Below, piece by piece: positions 1 through 8,895 of a stretch of DNA of 64,000 nt; within the stretch, counting starts at the first letter, position 1, and every line of letters starts with the position of its first letter. This DNA is from Polytrichum commune. Lineage: Eukaryota > Streptophyta > Polytrichopsida > Polytrichales > Polytrichaceae. Under the pieces are notes generated by a model. That model was not told where the DNA came from and searched no databases. It was given only the letters and a program-made list of their open reading frames with translations. The translations under genes were made by a program, and so were the position numbers. The stretch covers positions 3,472,001 to 3,536,000 of the forward strand of contig OX485804.1 of the NCBI GenBank assembly GCA_950295325.1, read 5' to 3'.

Positions 1-1
1 T

Positions 2-319
2 ATCCTCGACTACGAAGGCAGAGCTACGCTTGCACAAGCGTTTGCCGTGGTTGAGAGATGTGATCGGGCTCTCTGTCAACACGATGCCACAGACATAGTA
101 TCTTGGATGACAGAGAGTACGAAATCAAGAAGAATTGTCACAGCTACTAGTAGTTTAGCTGAGACTCAACCCGTTAAGGAGCAAAGGATTTTGCATTGTT
201 GGGGTTGTGGAGAAGCTGGTCATTCGAAAAATTATCCCAATTGTCCTAAGAAGAAGAAAACAGCCTTTGGGAAAATTAAAACAAAAGATAGAATTAGTAA
301 AGGCAGGGGACAATTCTAA
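2..319 (+). pseudogene. Gag C-terminal fragment with a first zinc knuckle
   Basis: This frame is open from the window edge to TAA at 317-319. It carries a knuckle-like C-x2-C-x4-H with the last Cys six residues on rather than the usual four (about 194-250), followed by a run of lysines typical of nucleocapsid. The reading then has to move by +1 to reach the frame holding the second knuckle and the protease. This could be an inserted base or programmed +1 frameshifting of the Ty3 kind. With the element otherwise broken, a mutation is the simpler reading. The N-terminal capsid part lies outside the window. Confidence 0.7.
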
Positions 320-1856
320 GAAGAGACAATTGAAATGTAACCATTGTGGTGGCACTAATCACGATGTGGATCATTGTTTCCAACTTCATCCTAAGATGCG
401 GCCTGCCAGTTATGTCACTGGCAGATCTCCACGGGAGCAGAGTCTGGAGGCTAAGGTTGCAGAACTTGAGCAAAAACTCAAATCTTCTGCGTCTTTTGCT
501 CAGATTTCTGAGCCGCATGTGGGTGGTGGCACCTCGGGTTCGGACATGTATATGTTTGGAGCAGCTGGAGAGGTGGTGGCGGCGGCTTCTACTCGCTCAC
601 AAACATTGGCAGATTCGATGGCTTCCACGAGTGGTGGTAGCAACGAGGTGCTACATCCTCGCCATGCTGGACCAGCTGATCAAATTGGTCAAGCACGTTT
701 ACCTCTTTCATTTGGATTGGTAGACATCACTGTTGTTGGGGCTAAAAACCCTGTACCTTTGAGAGATGGGGATTCCATCTCGAAGGATGTTACGCAGGCA
801 TTGGCAAATAAAATTCTCCATATGCCAATTTTCTCGGGTTCGGAGTTTATGGCTTCGGATTTCAAGCCTGCTGCAACTTTTCATTTAGCTAGGAGAATGT
901 TAGGAGGTAAGGCGGATTTGCCATCCCTTCAAGTATCCCAAGCTGTGGTTGACGTACCTGTGGCTGAGGAGGTGGAGGACTTAGCCAATTTGCGAGCGAG
1001 TCTGGTGGATGCGGCGATCATTGCTTTTGGTAAGCAAACTGATATTCTTCCATCATCAATTTCAGCAGTGGATACGTCATTTTCGAATTTTGCGGCGGGA
1101 GCGGCATATCTTGCAGACATTTCTGCAAGGCCTGCTCGCGAACGGCATAATTTGCAACCTGGAGTTGTACGGCTGGTGAACGACAAATCTTTGTTTGTCG
1201 TTTCATGCACGGATGTGCCTACTATCCGTGCTACACCACTGAGAGTTATGATGGATTCCGGTGCTCAACCGGTTATGATTGGCAAAAGATTTGCTGACAG
1301 TCTTGGATTGACGCCAGCAAGCTTGGATCTTTGTCCATTCACTATTGTGACTTCAGTAGGGGGCATTGAACGTGCAACAGGTTACACCAAGGCACCTCTA
1401 CGTTTGATTTTTCATGTGGGGACAGGGCCTACTTACACTTATTTGTCAATGAAGTGTGTTGTTACTAATGCTACCAACTATGATATACTTGTTGGTCAGC
1501 AAGCTCTTTACCCACTTGGCTTTGGTTTGGATAATTGGACGGAAGAGGCATGGATTAGACCGGGATGGTCCACTGGAGATGGCAGGAAGGTATTTATTCC
1601 CGTCACATTTACAGCCACTGCTATGACTATGGTTGCGGAGGCAATGTTTGGTTGCAGCGGTTCAGTTGCAGATTTGCCTTGTGCTCTAGTTTTATTGGAG
1701 GAAACAATGGACTACACTTGTAATGCGGCAGAACAACAATTTTTACCATCTTTTCAAATTCATACTCGACATTTCAAGGATCCACCTCCACCATGGCGAA
1801 CTCCTAAGGAGTTATCCGACCATTGTCGACACATTGTAGCGGATTTGGAGCTTTGA
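300..1856 (+). pseudogene. Gag second zinc knuckle and aspartic protease segment
   Basis: The frame is open from about 207, but only the part after about 300 looks like element protein. It starts with a canonical C-x2-C-x4-H-x4-C knuckle (about 336-380), followed by a heptad-like stretch (SLEAKVAELEQKL) that could form a short coiled coil. A long low-similarity linker comes next. The retropepsin fold is marked by the DSGA active site (codons 1254-1265) and a downstream hydrophobic DILVGQQAL motif typical of the second half of the protease. The frame ends at TGA 1854-1856, directly before the methyltransferase, which continues in the same frame. Its last residues (V-A-D-L-E-L) resemble those at the end of the methyltransferase module (V-A-E-E-L). 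Confidence 0.8.
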
Positions 1857-3032
1857 GAGGCACCTCCAACTTCATCCTCATTTTCTTTTGCTCAACCCAT
1901 TCGTTGGCAACCATCACCTGAAGGTATTGTCCTTGTAGAGATCTTTGGAGGCATTGGCACAGGTTTGGCGGCAGTGTTGGAAGCTGGAATTACAGTTTGG
2001 CGATATATTCATATGGACAATGGGTATGCAGCCAACAGAGCCGTCCGACACCACATCCAACAATTGTTGTTGAGATACCCCGCACAATTATCAGCCTCTG
2101 CCATTCATGGATGTTGTGATCAACTTCCTCAAAATGTCACTATAATTAGTGACGAGGATTTGAGAAGGTTGGGCCACGTGGATTTGATTATTGCAGGATG
2201 GCCTTGTCAAGGCCATTCGCGGGCAGGAACTGGCCAGGGATTGGATGATCCTAGGTTTAGTTTGTTTGCGGATTTGATGCGATTGACGCAATGGTGGTTT
2301 ACCCACCAATCAACTCCGCCAGGGTACATTTTTGAAAATGTACCATTATTGGGTGATACCCGGCACAAAGTGGTGAAGGATGGTGAGTACATTAACCAAA
2401 TTCTGGGTACTCCAACATTTCTGGATGCTGCATCTTTGGGATCCTTTGTTCATCGGCCTCGTTGGTTTTGGACCAACTTGGTACCACCTCGGGTGCTTTC
2501 AGTGGCGATTGCCCGCATTCCCCGCCTTAAGGATCGCAATGTGGATGACATTTTAGATGATCATCGTGTTTTCTTGGCAGTTACCAAGGATGACACCTTG
2601 CCATTTGCATTAATTAACAAGGTGGAAATTCCGAGAGGTGCACTACCTACTTTTGTGACATATTCACAGTCTTTTGCATTTCGATCTCGTGGACCTGACA
2701 TGATTTGGGATTCAAAATCCCAAACTTATGAGGAGCCTACGGCAGATGAGCGGGAACGCGCCATAGGTTTTCTTACAGGTACTACGGCTGCTCACGGGCT
2801 TCAGGAAGGTCAGAGACGTTTCCTATTGGGGCAAGCTATGGATCTTAATAGCATTGTGTGGATAATTGCAATTTATCTTGCTGCTCAACAACGTATGGAT
2901 GACCAATTGCTTACTCTGAGGGCAGAGAACAATGGTCAGGGGGCAATGGAGCCGCAATCCAAGGATCACATTGAGGTCAATGACACCGAGGGATTATTTC
3001 CTTTGAAACTTCAGGTTGCGGAAGAGCTTTGA
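1857..3032 (+). CDS. Retrotransposon-borne cytosine-5 DNA methyltransferase, DNMT3-like
   Basis: The 391 codons between TGA 1854 and TGA 3030 are open and in frame with the protease before and RT after. Motifs run in the non-permuted order I to X: motif I VEIFGGIGTG (1935-1964, SAM binding); motif IV GWPCQGHS with the catalytic Cys codon at 2205-2207; motif VI FENVP (ENV at 2334-2342); motif VIII HRPRWFWTN (from 2451); and a motif IX/X-like C-terminus ending in GQAMDLNS (about 2829-2852). The spacing and wording of I, IV, VI and VIII (for example DLIIAGWPCQ and the PRWFWTNL block) follow animal-type DNMT3 more than plant DRM, which is permuted, or CMT/MET1, which carry extra domains. No chromodomain, BAH or UBA domain is present. 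The predicted role is 5-methylcytosine formation with SAM. The key residues look intact, but activity is unproven. There is no ATG near the start, so translation would need readthrough of TGA 1854 or an internal start; the first AUG-like options lie inside motif I or later. Confidence 0.9.
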   Translation, partial: EAPPTSSSFSFAQPIRWQPSPEGIVLVEIFGGIGTGLAAVLEAGITVWRYIHMDNGYAANRAVRHHIQQLLLRYPAQLSASAIHGCCDQLPQNVTIISDEDLRRLGHVDLIIAGWPCQGHSRAGTGQGLDDPRFSLFADLMRLTQWWFTHQSTPPGYIFENVPLLGDTRHKVVKDGEYINQILGTPTFLDAASLGSFVHRPRWFWTNLVPPRVLSVAIARIPRLKDRNVDDILDDHRVFLAVTKDDTLPFALINKVEIPRGALPTFVTYSQSFAFRSRGPDMIWDSKSQTYEEPTADERERAIGFLTGTTAAHGLQEGQRRFLLGQAMDLNSIVWIIAIYLAAQQRMDDQLLTLRAENNGQGAMEPQSKDHIEVNDTEGLFPLKLQVAEEL

Positions 3033-3980
3033 GCCCAACGTGTTTTTTCGGCTTTGGCCCAAGAGTTTGGGAAGTTGGAGGCCCATAAAATGTTTTCACT
3101 TCTATTTCTTGGTGATACTTCATATGTGGGTAGTTATTTAGCTACACAAACTGATTGTAGTGGAGAGGATACGCATTTGGATTCAAGTACAGATGATGGG
3201 GGCAAAGGTGTTGCCCTCTCCACGGACTAGCAATCACAAGCTGTGCTGGCACCAAGTGGAAATCCTTCTATGAAGAAGGAAACCACGGAGTTTGACGATT
3301 GGCCAATTGAAGTGGGGCCAAAGCTTACTGGTGCCGAAGCACGAAAGGTACGGGCATTTATTCCCTCTTACCATAATTGTTTTGCCTTTAGTCTTCATGA
3401 TCTTGAAGGATATAAAGGTAAACCTGTTCATATTCAACTCGAGGACGACCACCCTATTTTCAGACGGCCGTACAGACTTAGTACCTCTGAAAGGTTGGGT
3501 GTTCAAACTCGATGTCAAGAGTTATTGGCAGCGGAATTGATTGAACTCTCCAATGGAGAGTATGCTTGTGCCACGGTTATGCCGTCAAAGAAGGATATCT
3601 TTGGCAACTGGACGGAAAAACGGATGTGTGGTGATTATCATCCAGTCAACCGCAAGACCAAGTCGGATCGATATCCAATGCCGATGCCGGAGGAGTTGTT
3701 TGATGCACTGGGATTTTCTAGAATCTTCAGCACCCTGGATTTGAGGTCTGGTTATCACCAATTACCTTTGTTGTTGGGTGATCGGGTGAAGACCGCATTT
3801 TGGGAAATTGATAAAAATGGCAATGATCAACTTTATCATTGGAAATTTCTGCCATTTGGTCTCAATAATGCACCAGCTGAATTTCAGCGGGTGATGAACA
3901 ATTATTGGTTGATTTGCCGTTTGCTAGATGTTACATTGATGATGTTATCATCTTTAGTAATAGTCCACAGGATCATGTGA
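3033..3980 (+). pseudogene. Reverse transcriptase, N-terminal half
   Basis: This is in frame with the methyltransferase. A linker (3033-3227, ending in TAG 3228-3230) leads into the RT connection region and fingers/palm. Visible RT motifs are the block FGNWTEKRMCGDYHPVNRKT (the usual VDYR region reads GDYH), the palm motif A STLDLRSGYHQ with its catalytic Asp, and motif B FLPFGLNNAPAEFQRVMN. The frame then runs into unrelated residues and stops at 3980. The YIDD catalytic motif follows one frame away, so a single-base loss near 3897-3911 splits the RT. RT copies the element RNA into cDNA in cytoplasmic particles. As it stands this copy cannot make a whole RT without a -1 shift. Confidence 0.88.
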
Positions 3981-6373
3981 GACATTTGCAAGCGGTATTT
4001 GAACAACTTCAACGGTGGGGACTCCGTTTATATCATGGAAAATGTAAGTTTTTCCATGATCAATTGCCCTATTTAGGCCACATGATTGTTCCTGGCGGTC
4101 TTGGTGTGCAACAGGCGAAGGTGGATGCTTTGCACAAAATTCCCGCACCTAGTGATGTACCACGGCTTCGTGCATTTCTAGGATTGGCAAATTATTATAA
4201 GAGGTTTGTCAAAAACTTTAGTTTGATTGCCAAACCTCTTACCATTCTCACGGGGAAAGACCAACCATGGATTTGGAGTCGGGAACAACAACAGGCATTT
4301 GATACATTGAAGCAGAGGCTCGGTTCAGCGCCAGTGCTTCGACGCCCGGATGTGTCTAGAGCTTTTCAATTGCACACGGATTGGAGTGCAGCGGGATTGG
4401 GAGTGGTATTGACACAGAAAGATGAAAAGGGAAAGGAAGATGTGGTGGCTTATGCATCTGGAAACAATAATAGTGTTGAATCTAATTATTCTTCTTATGA
4501 AGGCGAGGCCTTGGCGGCCGTTTGGGCCATTGCACATTTTCGACCTTATTTGTATGGGCAAAAGTTTACTTTGGTGACTGATCATCAGCCTTTAAAATGG
4601 CTTATGGAATCAGATAAGCTCACCGGGAAACTTGCTAGGTGGGCATTGTTACTTCAGGAATATGATTTTGAAGTTGTTCACCGAGCAGGAATTGCCAACT
4701 TGGATGCAGACGGATTGTCTTGCAATCCAAGTCCTTCAGATGAGGATTTAATTGGAGCCAGGTGGCATGGAGATTGTGATCGTGAGGCAATGCCGGGTTG
4801 GCATGCTGCCACATATCTCACAATGATGTCAGAATTGGCTGCTGAGATCCTTGTGGAAGAACAAGATGAGGAGGTTGATAAATCTCTTGTTGTTAGTGAT
4901 GTGTGGGAAGACCAGGCGGTCTTGCACAAACTTCAACAAGGGATATTTCCTCTTGGACTATCTGCTATGGAGCGAGATAGAGTTAGTCATCGAATAACAA
5001 GGTTTCGTTGGGCAAACAGCTTGTTATTTTGTGTGTGGCCAAACGGAACGAGGCGTATCGTTCCAAGGCCAGATCAAAGAGCTTCTTTAGTGCGGCAAGT
5101 GCACGAGGAGCTTGGACATTTTGGAGTGCGAAGGACACACTCTATGTTGCGCAATCAATATTGGTGGACTGGTATATATCAACAGGTTGCCACTTATGTT
5201 TCTCGGTGTGAAGTATGTGACCGGGTTAGGTCAAGTTTTAATACTTTATCACCTCAACTTCAACCTTTACCTATTATGGGCTTGGGATATCGTTGGTCTT
5301 TGGATTTTGCCGGACCGCTTACTATCACTCCACGTGGCTCCAAGTATGTGCTTGTGATGGTGGAGCATTTTAGTAAGTGGATTGAACTCGTGGCTCTTCC
5401 CCAAAATTCCTCAGAATTGGCGGCTATGGCATTTCTTGATCGAGTTTTGGCACGGTTTGGAGCACCTGCAGAGGTGTTGACGGATCAAGGGAGAGAATTT
5501 CTTGGATCTTTCGAGGCTTTGTGTACCAAGGCTTTGATTGATCATCGAACAACTTCCAGAGATCACCCTGAGGCAGATGGCTTAGCTGAACGAGTTGTTC
5601 AGACGGTTAAGCGCGGTTTGCAGAAGTATGAATTGCTTCATGGCAACCATCGCGATTGGGACTTGATGTTACCATGGATAGCAATGGGTTATCGTTTCAG
5701 CAGGCAAGCATCTTTGGCATCCTATAGTCCTTACCAACTCTTGTATGGACGGGAACCAATTTTACCTAGCTCGGTGCGAGAGAAATTGGCTCCCGTGGTA
5801 AATTTGGATGATCCAAATGTTTGGGCTCAATGTCTTCATGACCGAACAGCGTTCTTCCAAAAGGCCATGCCTATGGCTATGGAGAACTTAAATATTGCTC
5901 AACATCGTGATACATTACGGTATGTCTGGATCCGCAGTGGAGTTTATCGACCTCAGGTTCGTAGATTTTCCAAGGGGGATTATGTTTACTTGCAACGGGA
6001 GGCGCCTACGACATTGGATGTCAAGGCTGGGCGCACTATTTTTCGAGTAAAAGATGTTTTGCCAAATGGTATATTATTGCTTGAAGGCAATGATGGATGG
6101 GAATGTCGTGAGCATTCAAAGAATTGTGCTCCATGTCACCTTCCCATCGACGGCTCTCTGCATCCCGAATTGGCGGTTGTACCACAGGGTCTGCCTTGTT
6201 ATGTTTGTGGAGAGAAGAAAAGAGCTGCAACAATGTTATTGTGCAACCAATGTCAACGTGGATGGCACATGGCATGTTTGACACCTCCCCTTTTTACTCT
6301 TCCTTCTGGCAATTGGGTTTGTCCTCGTTGTCGGAAAGCCTCTCATTCCGTGGCCGTTAATGGTCATGATTGA
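3905..6373 (+). CDS. Pol C-terminal half: RT motif C, RNase H, integrase, PHD finger
   Basis: This is a long intact frame of about 822 codons whose Met is only a conventional start; it is really the continuation of pol. RT motif C YIDDVIIFS is at residues 10-18, with RT thumb to about 120. RNase H covers about 155-275, with the acidic residues in LHTDWS, YEGEALA and VTDHQP. The integrase H2C2 site starts at His 400 (HEELGH) and ends with CEVC at 435-438. The catalytic triad is Asp 467 (LDFAG), Asp 527 (TDQG) and Glu 562 (LAERV), with 34 residues between the last two. A basic/aromatic C-terminal integrase region follows, and then a C4HC3 PHD finger at 765-809. No chromodomain is seen. The stop is TGA 6371-6373. 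Confidence 0.92.
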   Translation: MVDLPFARCYIDDVIIFSNSPQDHVRHLQAVFEQLQRWGLRLYHGKCKFFHDQLPYLGHMIVPGGLGVQQAKVDALHKIPAPSDVPRLRAFLGLANYYKRFVKNFSLIAKPLTILTGKDQPWIWSREQQQAFDTLKQRLGSAPVLRRPDVSRAFQLHTDWSAAGLGVVLTQKDEKGKEDVVAYASGNNNSVESNYSSYEGEALAAVWAIAHFRPYLYGQKFTLVTDHQPLKWLMESDKLTGKLARWALLLQEYDFEVVHRAGIANLDADGLSCNPSPSDEDLIGARWHGDCDREAMPGWHAATYLTMMSELAAEILVEEQDEEVDKSLVVSDVWEDQAVLHKLQQGIFPLGLSAMERDRVSHRITRFRWANSLLFCVWPNGTRRIVPRPDQRASLVRQVHEELGHFGVRRTHSMLRNQYWWTGIYQQVATYVSRCEVCDRVRSSFNTLSPQLQPLPIMGLGYRWSLDFAGPLTITPRGSKYVLVMVEHFSKWIELVALPQNSSELAAMAFLDRVLARFGAPAEVLTDQGREFLGSFEALCTKALIDHRTTSRDHPEADGLAERVVQTVKRGLQKYELLHGNHRDWDLMLPWIAMGYRFSRQASLASYSPYQLLYGREPILPSSVREKLAPVVNLDDPNVWAQCLHDRTAFFQKAMPMAMENLNIAQHRDTLRYVWIRSGVYRPQVRRFSKGDYVYLQREAPTTLDVKAGRTIFRVKDVLPNGILLLEGNDGWECREHSKNCAPCHLPIDGSLHPELAVVPQGLPCYVCGEKKRAATMLLCNQCQRGWHMACLTPPLFTLPSGNWVCPRCRKASHSVAVNGHD
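6197..6331 (+). other. PHD finger domain at the integrase C-terminus
   Basis: Zinc ligands are spaced C-x2-C-x11-C-x2-C-x4-H-x2-C-x14-C-x2-C, a textbook PHD pattern. It has the conserved Trp two residues before the seventh ligand (NWVC). PHD fingers commonly read histone H3 tails (K4 methylated or unmethylated). At this position other gypsy chromoviruses carry a chromodomain that steers integration. I infer a similar targeting job, which the sequence alone cannot show. Confidence 0.88.
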
Positions 6374-6697
6374 GAATTTTGTGGATGTATACCACATGTT
6401 TTAGTGGTGAAGTTGTTATTTAGTTGGTTGGAAATTTTATGGAATTAAGATCACATTGAAAGAGTTATCTAAGAATTCAACATTAATTGTTGAAGGCGAT
6501 TAAGGATGGGGCTCACATTGCACTCAGCCTACAGTTCTTGGATTACTTTGTCAATTACGAGTTTAATTCCTTCGATTACTACTACCCAATTAAATATGTA
6601 TAGATGTAGCAACAACTTCATCATGTTCAACAACTCTACCGATGAGTGTGTTTGTTCCTAGCCGATTGGAGGGGCTCCTTATCTGCTAGTGGAGGCA
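6374..6697 (+). other. Element 3' untranslated stretch
   Basis: This lies between the end of pol and the first 107-bp repeat copy. It has no open frame of note, no convincing polypurine tract and no domain signal. Confidence 0.5.
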
Positions 6698-6804
6698 CTT
6701 GAAGAGGTGGTTGTTTAGCATTTTAGTTTGCTATTTTATTTTGCTAATTGATGTTGACAACGACACTCGATCTGTTGTGTTTAACGATCTTAGTTTACAC
6801 GACA
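6698..6804 (+). repeat. 107-bp direct repeat, copy 1 (truncated LTR end?)
   Basis: This is identical to 7242-7348 except for one base (T versus C in the CACTCGAtCTG part). It ends in ACGACA, as copy 2 does. Upstream sequence is unrelated between the copies. It may be the 3' end of another LTR lying head to tail, two bases (AC) before the candidate LTR that starts with TGTCAC at 6807. Confidence 0.85.
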
Positions 6805-6806
6805 AC

Positions 6807-7348
6807 TGTCACGTGAGGTGACATCGGGGGCTAAGTTACGTCAATTTAGGAGTAAATGGATTTCATTAGGAGTCCATGTGTGTTGGGATGAGTAACGGAC
6901 TCCATTGGGAGTCCTAGTTAGTTGTTCATCCACTCCATGGATGAACTCCACATAGGATTGGGGTTGTATGGAGAGGAAGGCCTCTTGACTTGCCATTGTT
7001 GTCAAGTCAAGTCTTGTGAATGTGTTTTGAGAGAGAGAGAGAGAGCTTGTTGTTGCTTTCTCATGGCTATGGTGTAGTAGATTATGAGTAAAGCCTTTGC
7101 ATTCTTTCTCCACCACTTGCACTCTTGGATTCTCCCTTCGTGGAGTGAGAGATAGCTTGACTCTTGTGTATGAATTTTAGAGTTTCTTAAGCTTTGTAAG
7201 GAGACATTTTAGTTTCTTAAGCTTGGAGAGAGAAACCACGTCTTGAAGAGGTGGTTGTTTAGCATTTTAGTTTGCTATTTTATTTTGCTAATTGATGTTG
7301 ACAACGACACTCGACCTGTTGTGTTTAACGATCTTAGTTTACACGACA
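6807..7348 (+). repeat. Candidate 3' LTR (542 bp, TGT...ACA)
   Basis: It starts TGTCACGTGAGGTGACA and ends ACACGACA, giving the expected TG...CA termini, and it follows pol. It contains a GA-rich tract (7030-7045) and two strong hairpins (6897-6914 and 6924-6946). Its last 107 bp are repeated at 6698-6804. No polypurine tract directly precedes 6807, and the 5' LTR is outside the window, so the borders are inferred. Confidence 0.5.
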
Positions 7349-7600
7349 TTGGAATAAATAACTAGGATCTAAGTCAATATGGACAAAAGACTTGTCTAGT
7401 AATAAGAATGCATCTGAGATTTTTTTTGCACAAGTTAAAATATATACATAATAAACCAGTTTATTTGGAGGAAGAAACTAGAAGAATATGATGAAATTCT
7501 TAATACTACATACTTTGATAAGCAATATGGTCAAACATTTTCTCTAGATGTGTAATTTTTCATAAAATAGCACAATATACATGCAATTAAGAATGCTACA
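7349..7600. other. AT-rich spacer
   Basis: Nothing recognisable was seen between the retrotransposon end and the older gypsy remnant. Confidence 0.4.
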
Positions 7601-7629
7601 ACAAGACATGCAATCCACATATAGAATTA

Positions 7630-8895
7630 CATTATGTCATCTCTATCATAGGGATTCTCATCCCTTCCAATCTGTGAAAGTACAGCTCCCAAAGCAAAAT
7701 CCGAGGCATCAGTCTCCACTTTCATTTGTCTCCATTCTTGATTTGTACGAGATTATAAGCACCACGTAGGTCAATCTTGGTAAAAACCTTCGCACTCCCG
7801 AGTTGTTCCAAAAGTCCAGAGATCAAGGGGATAAATAACGATTCTTCTTTGTCACCTTGTTGAAACCTCGATAATCCACGTACATTCATAATGAGCCATC
7901 ATTCTTCTTCATAATAGAATAGGCGCTCTAGCTGGTGACTTAGAGTAGCGAATGAAGTTTTTGGCCAGATTCTCGTCAATATATTTCCATAATTTTGCCA
8001 ACTCTATTTGTGATAGGTTGTAAATCGAGCTTAAAGGCGGTTGTGTTCCTTCTTCCAAATCATTTGCACAATCATATGGACGGTGCTCTAGAAGTATGTT
8101 GGCATTCTTCTTCAAAATCACATCTTTAAAATCCTTATATTGCTCCAGAATACTGGTTGTTGAGGTCTTCTCTTCACTAGTTGGAGCCACATAGATGGAA
8201 AATGGTGTGCCTTCCTTAGACGATCTTACAAACGCCTCTGCTTCAATGAAGAGGGGTTTCTTTATTCGCGGTTTTCTAATATGTTTGATAGATTTTCTAA
8301 CATTGTTACTGTCTGGATGGTCCAAGGGGAAGGGGATAGTCATCTTCCACAACTTTCAGTCTACAGATGGATGGTATTTTTTTAACCAAAAGATACCAAG
8401 AATAATAGGATTTGATGGGGTTCTAATAACATTGAAGATAATGTGGCTACCATGGCCTTTAAATATCACCTGCAAAGGCATTGTTTCATGTGTATCATTG
8501 CCTGAGGACAAAGGTCGTCCATCTATCACTTCTACATGGATGGGTTGAGATTTTTGAATTAAAGGGAATTTGTGACTCTTGACAAATTCTTCATCTAGAA
8601 AATAAGCATATGCTCCAAAATCTAACAAAACAATGGTTTTAAGTTTCTGAGGACCAAAATACAAGGGAATTATAAAACAAGGTGCAGGTTGACTGGAAAG
8701 AGAGGAACTTAAATGTTGTTGTGAAACTGAGTTGTCCAACCGCACGGTTCCTATTCTGGCTAGGCATCTTCGTTTTCCTAGACTATGATAATGTTGGTCT
8801 TGATAATACGTTGATTTGGCTATTTTGGGCAGTTAGGGATTTTGTGACCTCCTCTGCAGCAATACAAACATAGTCCTTCTTCCATCCGACGTTAC
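7630..8895 (-). pseudogene. Second Ty3/gypsy remnant (Gag knuckle, protease, partial RT, RNase H scrap)
   Basis: Read on the minus strand from 8890 downward. A perfect C-x2-C-x4-H-x4-C knuckle lies at 8870-8829. An aspartic protease frame follows (8745-8356) with LLDFGA where DSGA/DTGA is expected, and GIFWLKKYHPSVD at its end. The RT N-terminal frame (8352-7909) contains EHRPYDCANDLEEGTQPP and YIDENLAKNFIRYSKSPA. RT text continues in other frames to [17 protein letters not shown] near 7740. It then jumps to RNase H text (ETDASDFALGAVLSQ, about 7720-7675), so motif B, YxDD and the thumb are deleted. The wording is that of fungal-like chromoviruses also reported from mosses. No intact polyprotein remains. 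Confidence 0.88.

Larger units (their letters stand above)
1..7348 (+). mobile_element. Ty3/gypsy LTR retrotransposon with DNA methyltransferase and PHD finger (5' end outside window, degenerate)
   Basis: The domains read in order: Gag zinc knuckles (about 188-400), aspartic protease (DSGA at 1254-1265), cytosine-5 DNA methyltransferase (1857-3032), reverse transcriptase (3243-about 4200), RNase H (about 4360-4730), integrase with H2C2 zinc site and D,D,E core (5102-5590), and a PHD finger (6197-6331). RT-RH-IN order places it in Ty3/gypsy. From about 300 to 3980 everything lies in one frame, broken by TGA at 1854, TGA at 3030 and TAG at 3228. A frame change near 290-319 separates it from upstream Gag, and another near 3897-3911 separates it from the second half of RT. 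The 5' LTR, primer-binding site and Gag N-terminus lie before the window. The right end is placed at 7348, the end of a candidate LTR. The methyltransferase between PR and RT and the PHD finger after integrase are not part of ordinary gypsy elements. Confidence 0.93.

Noticed and set aside
8195-8548. 117-codon plus-strand frame
   Set aside because: It lies opposite gypsy protease and RT text and has no family features.
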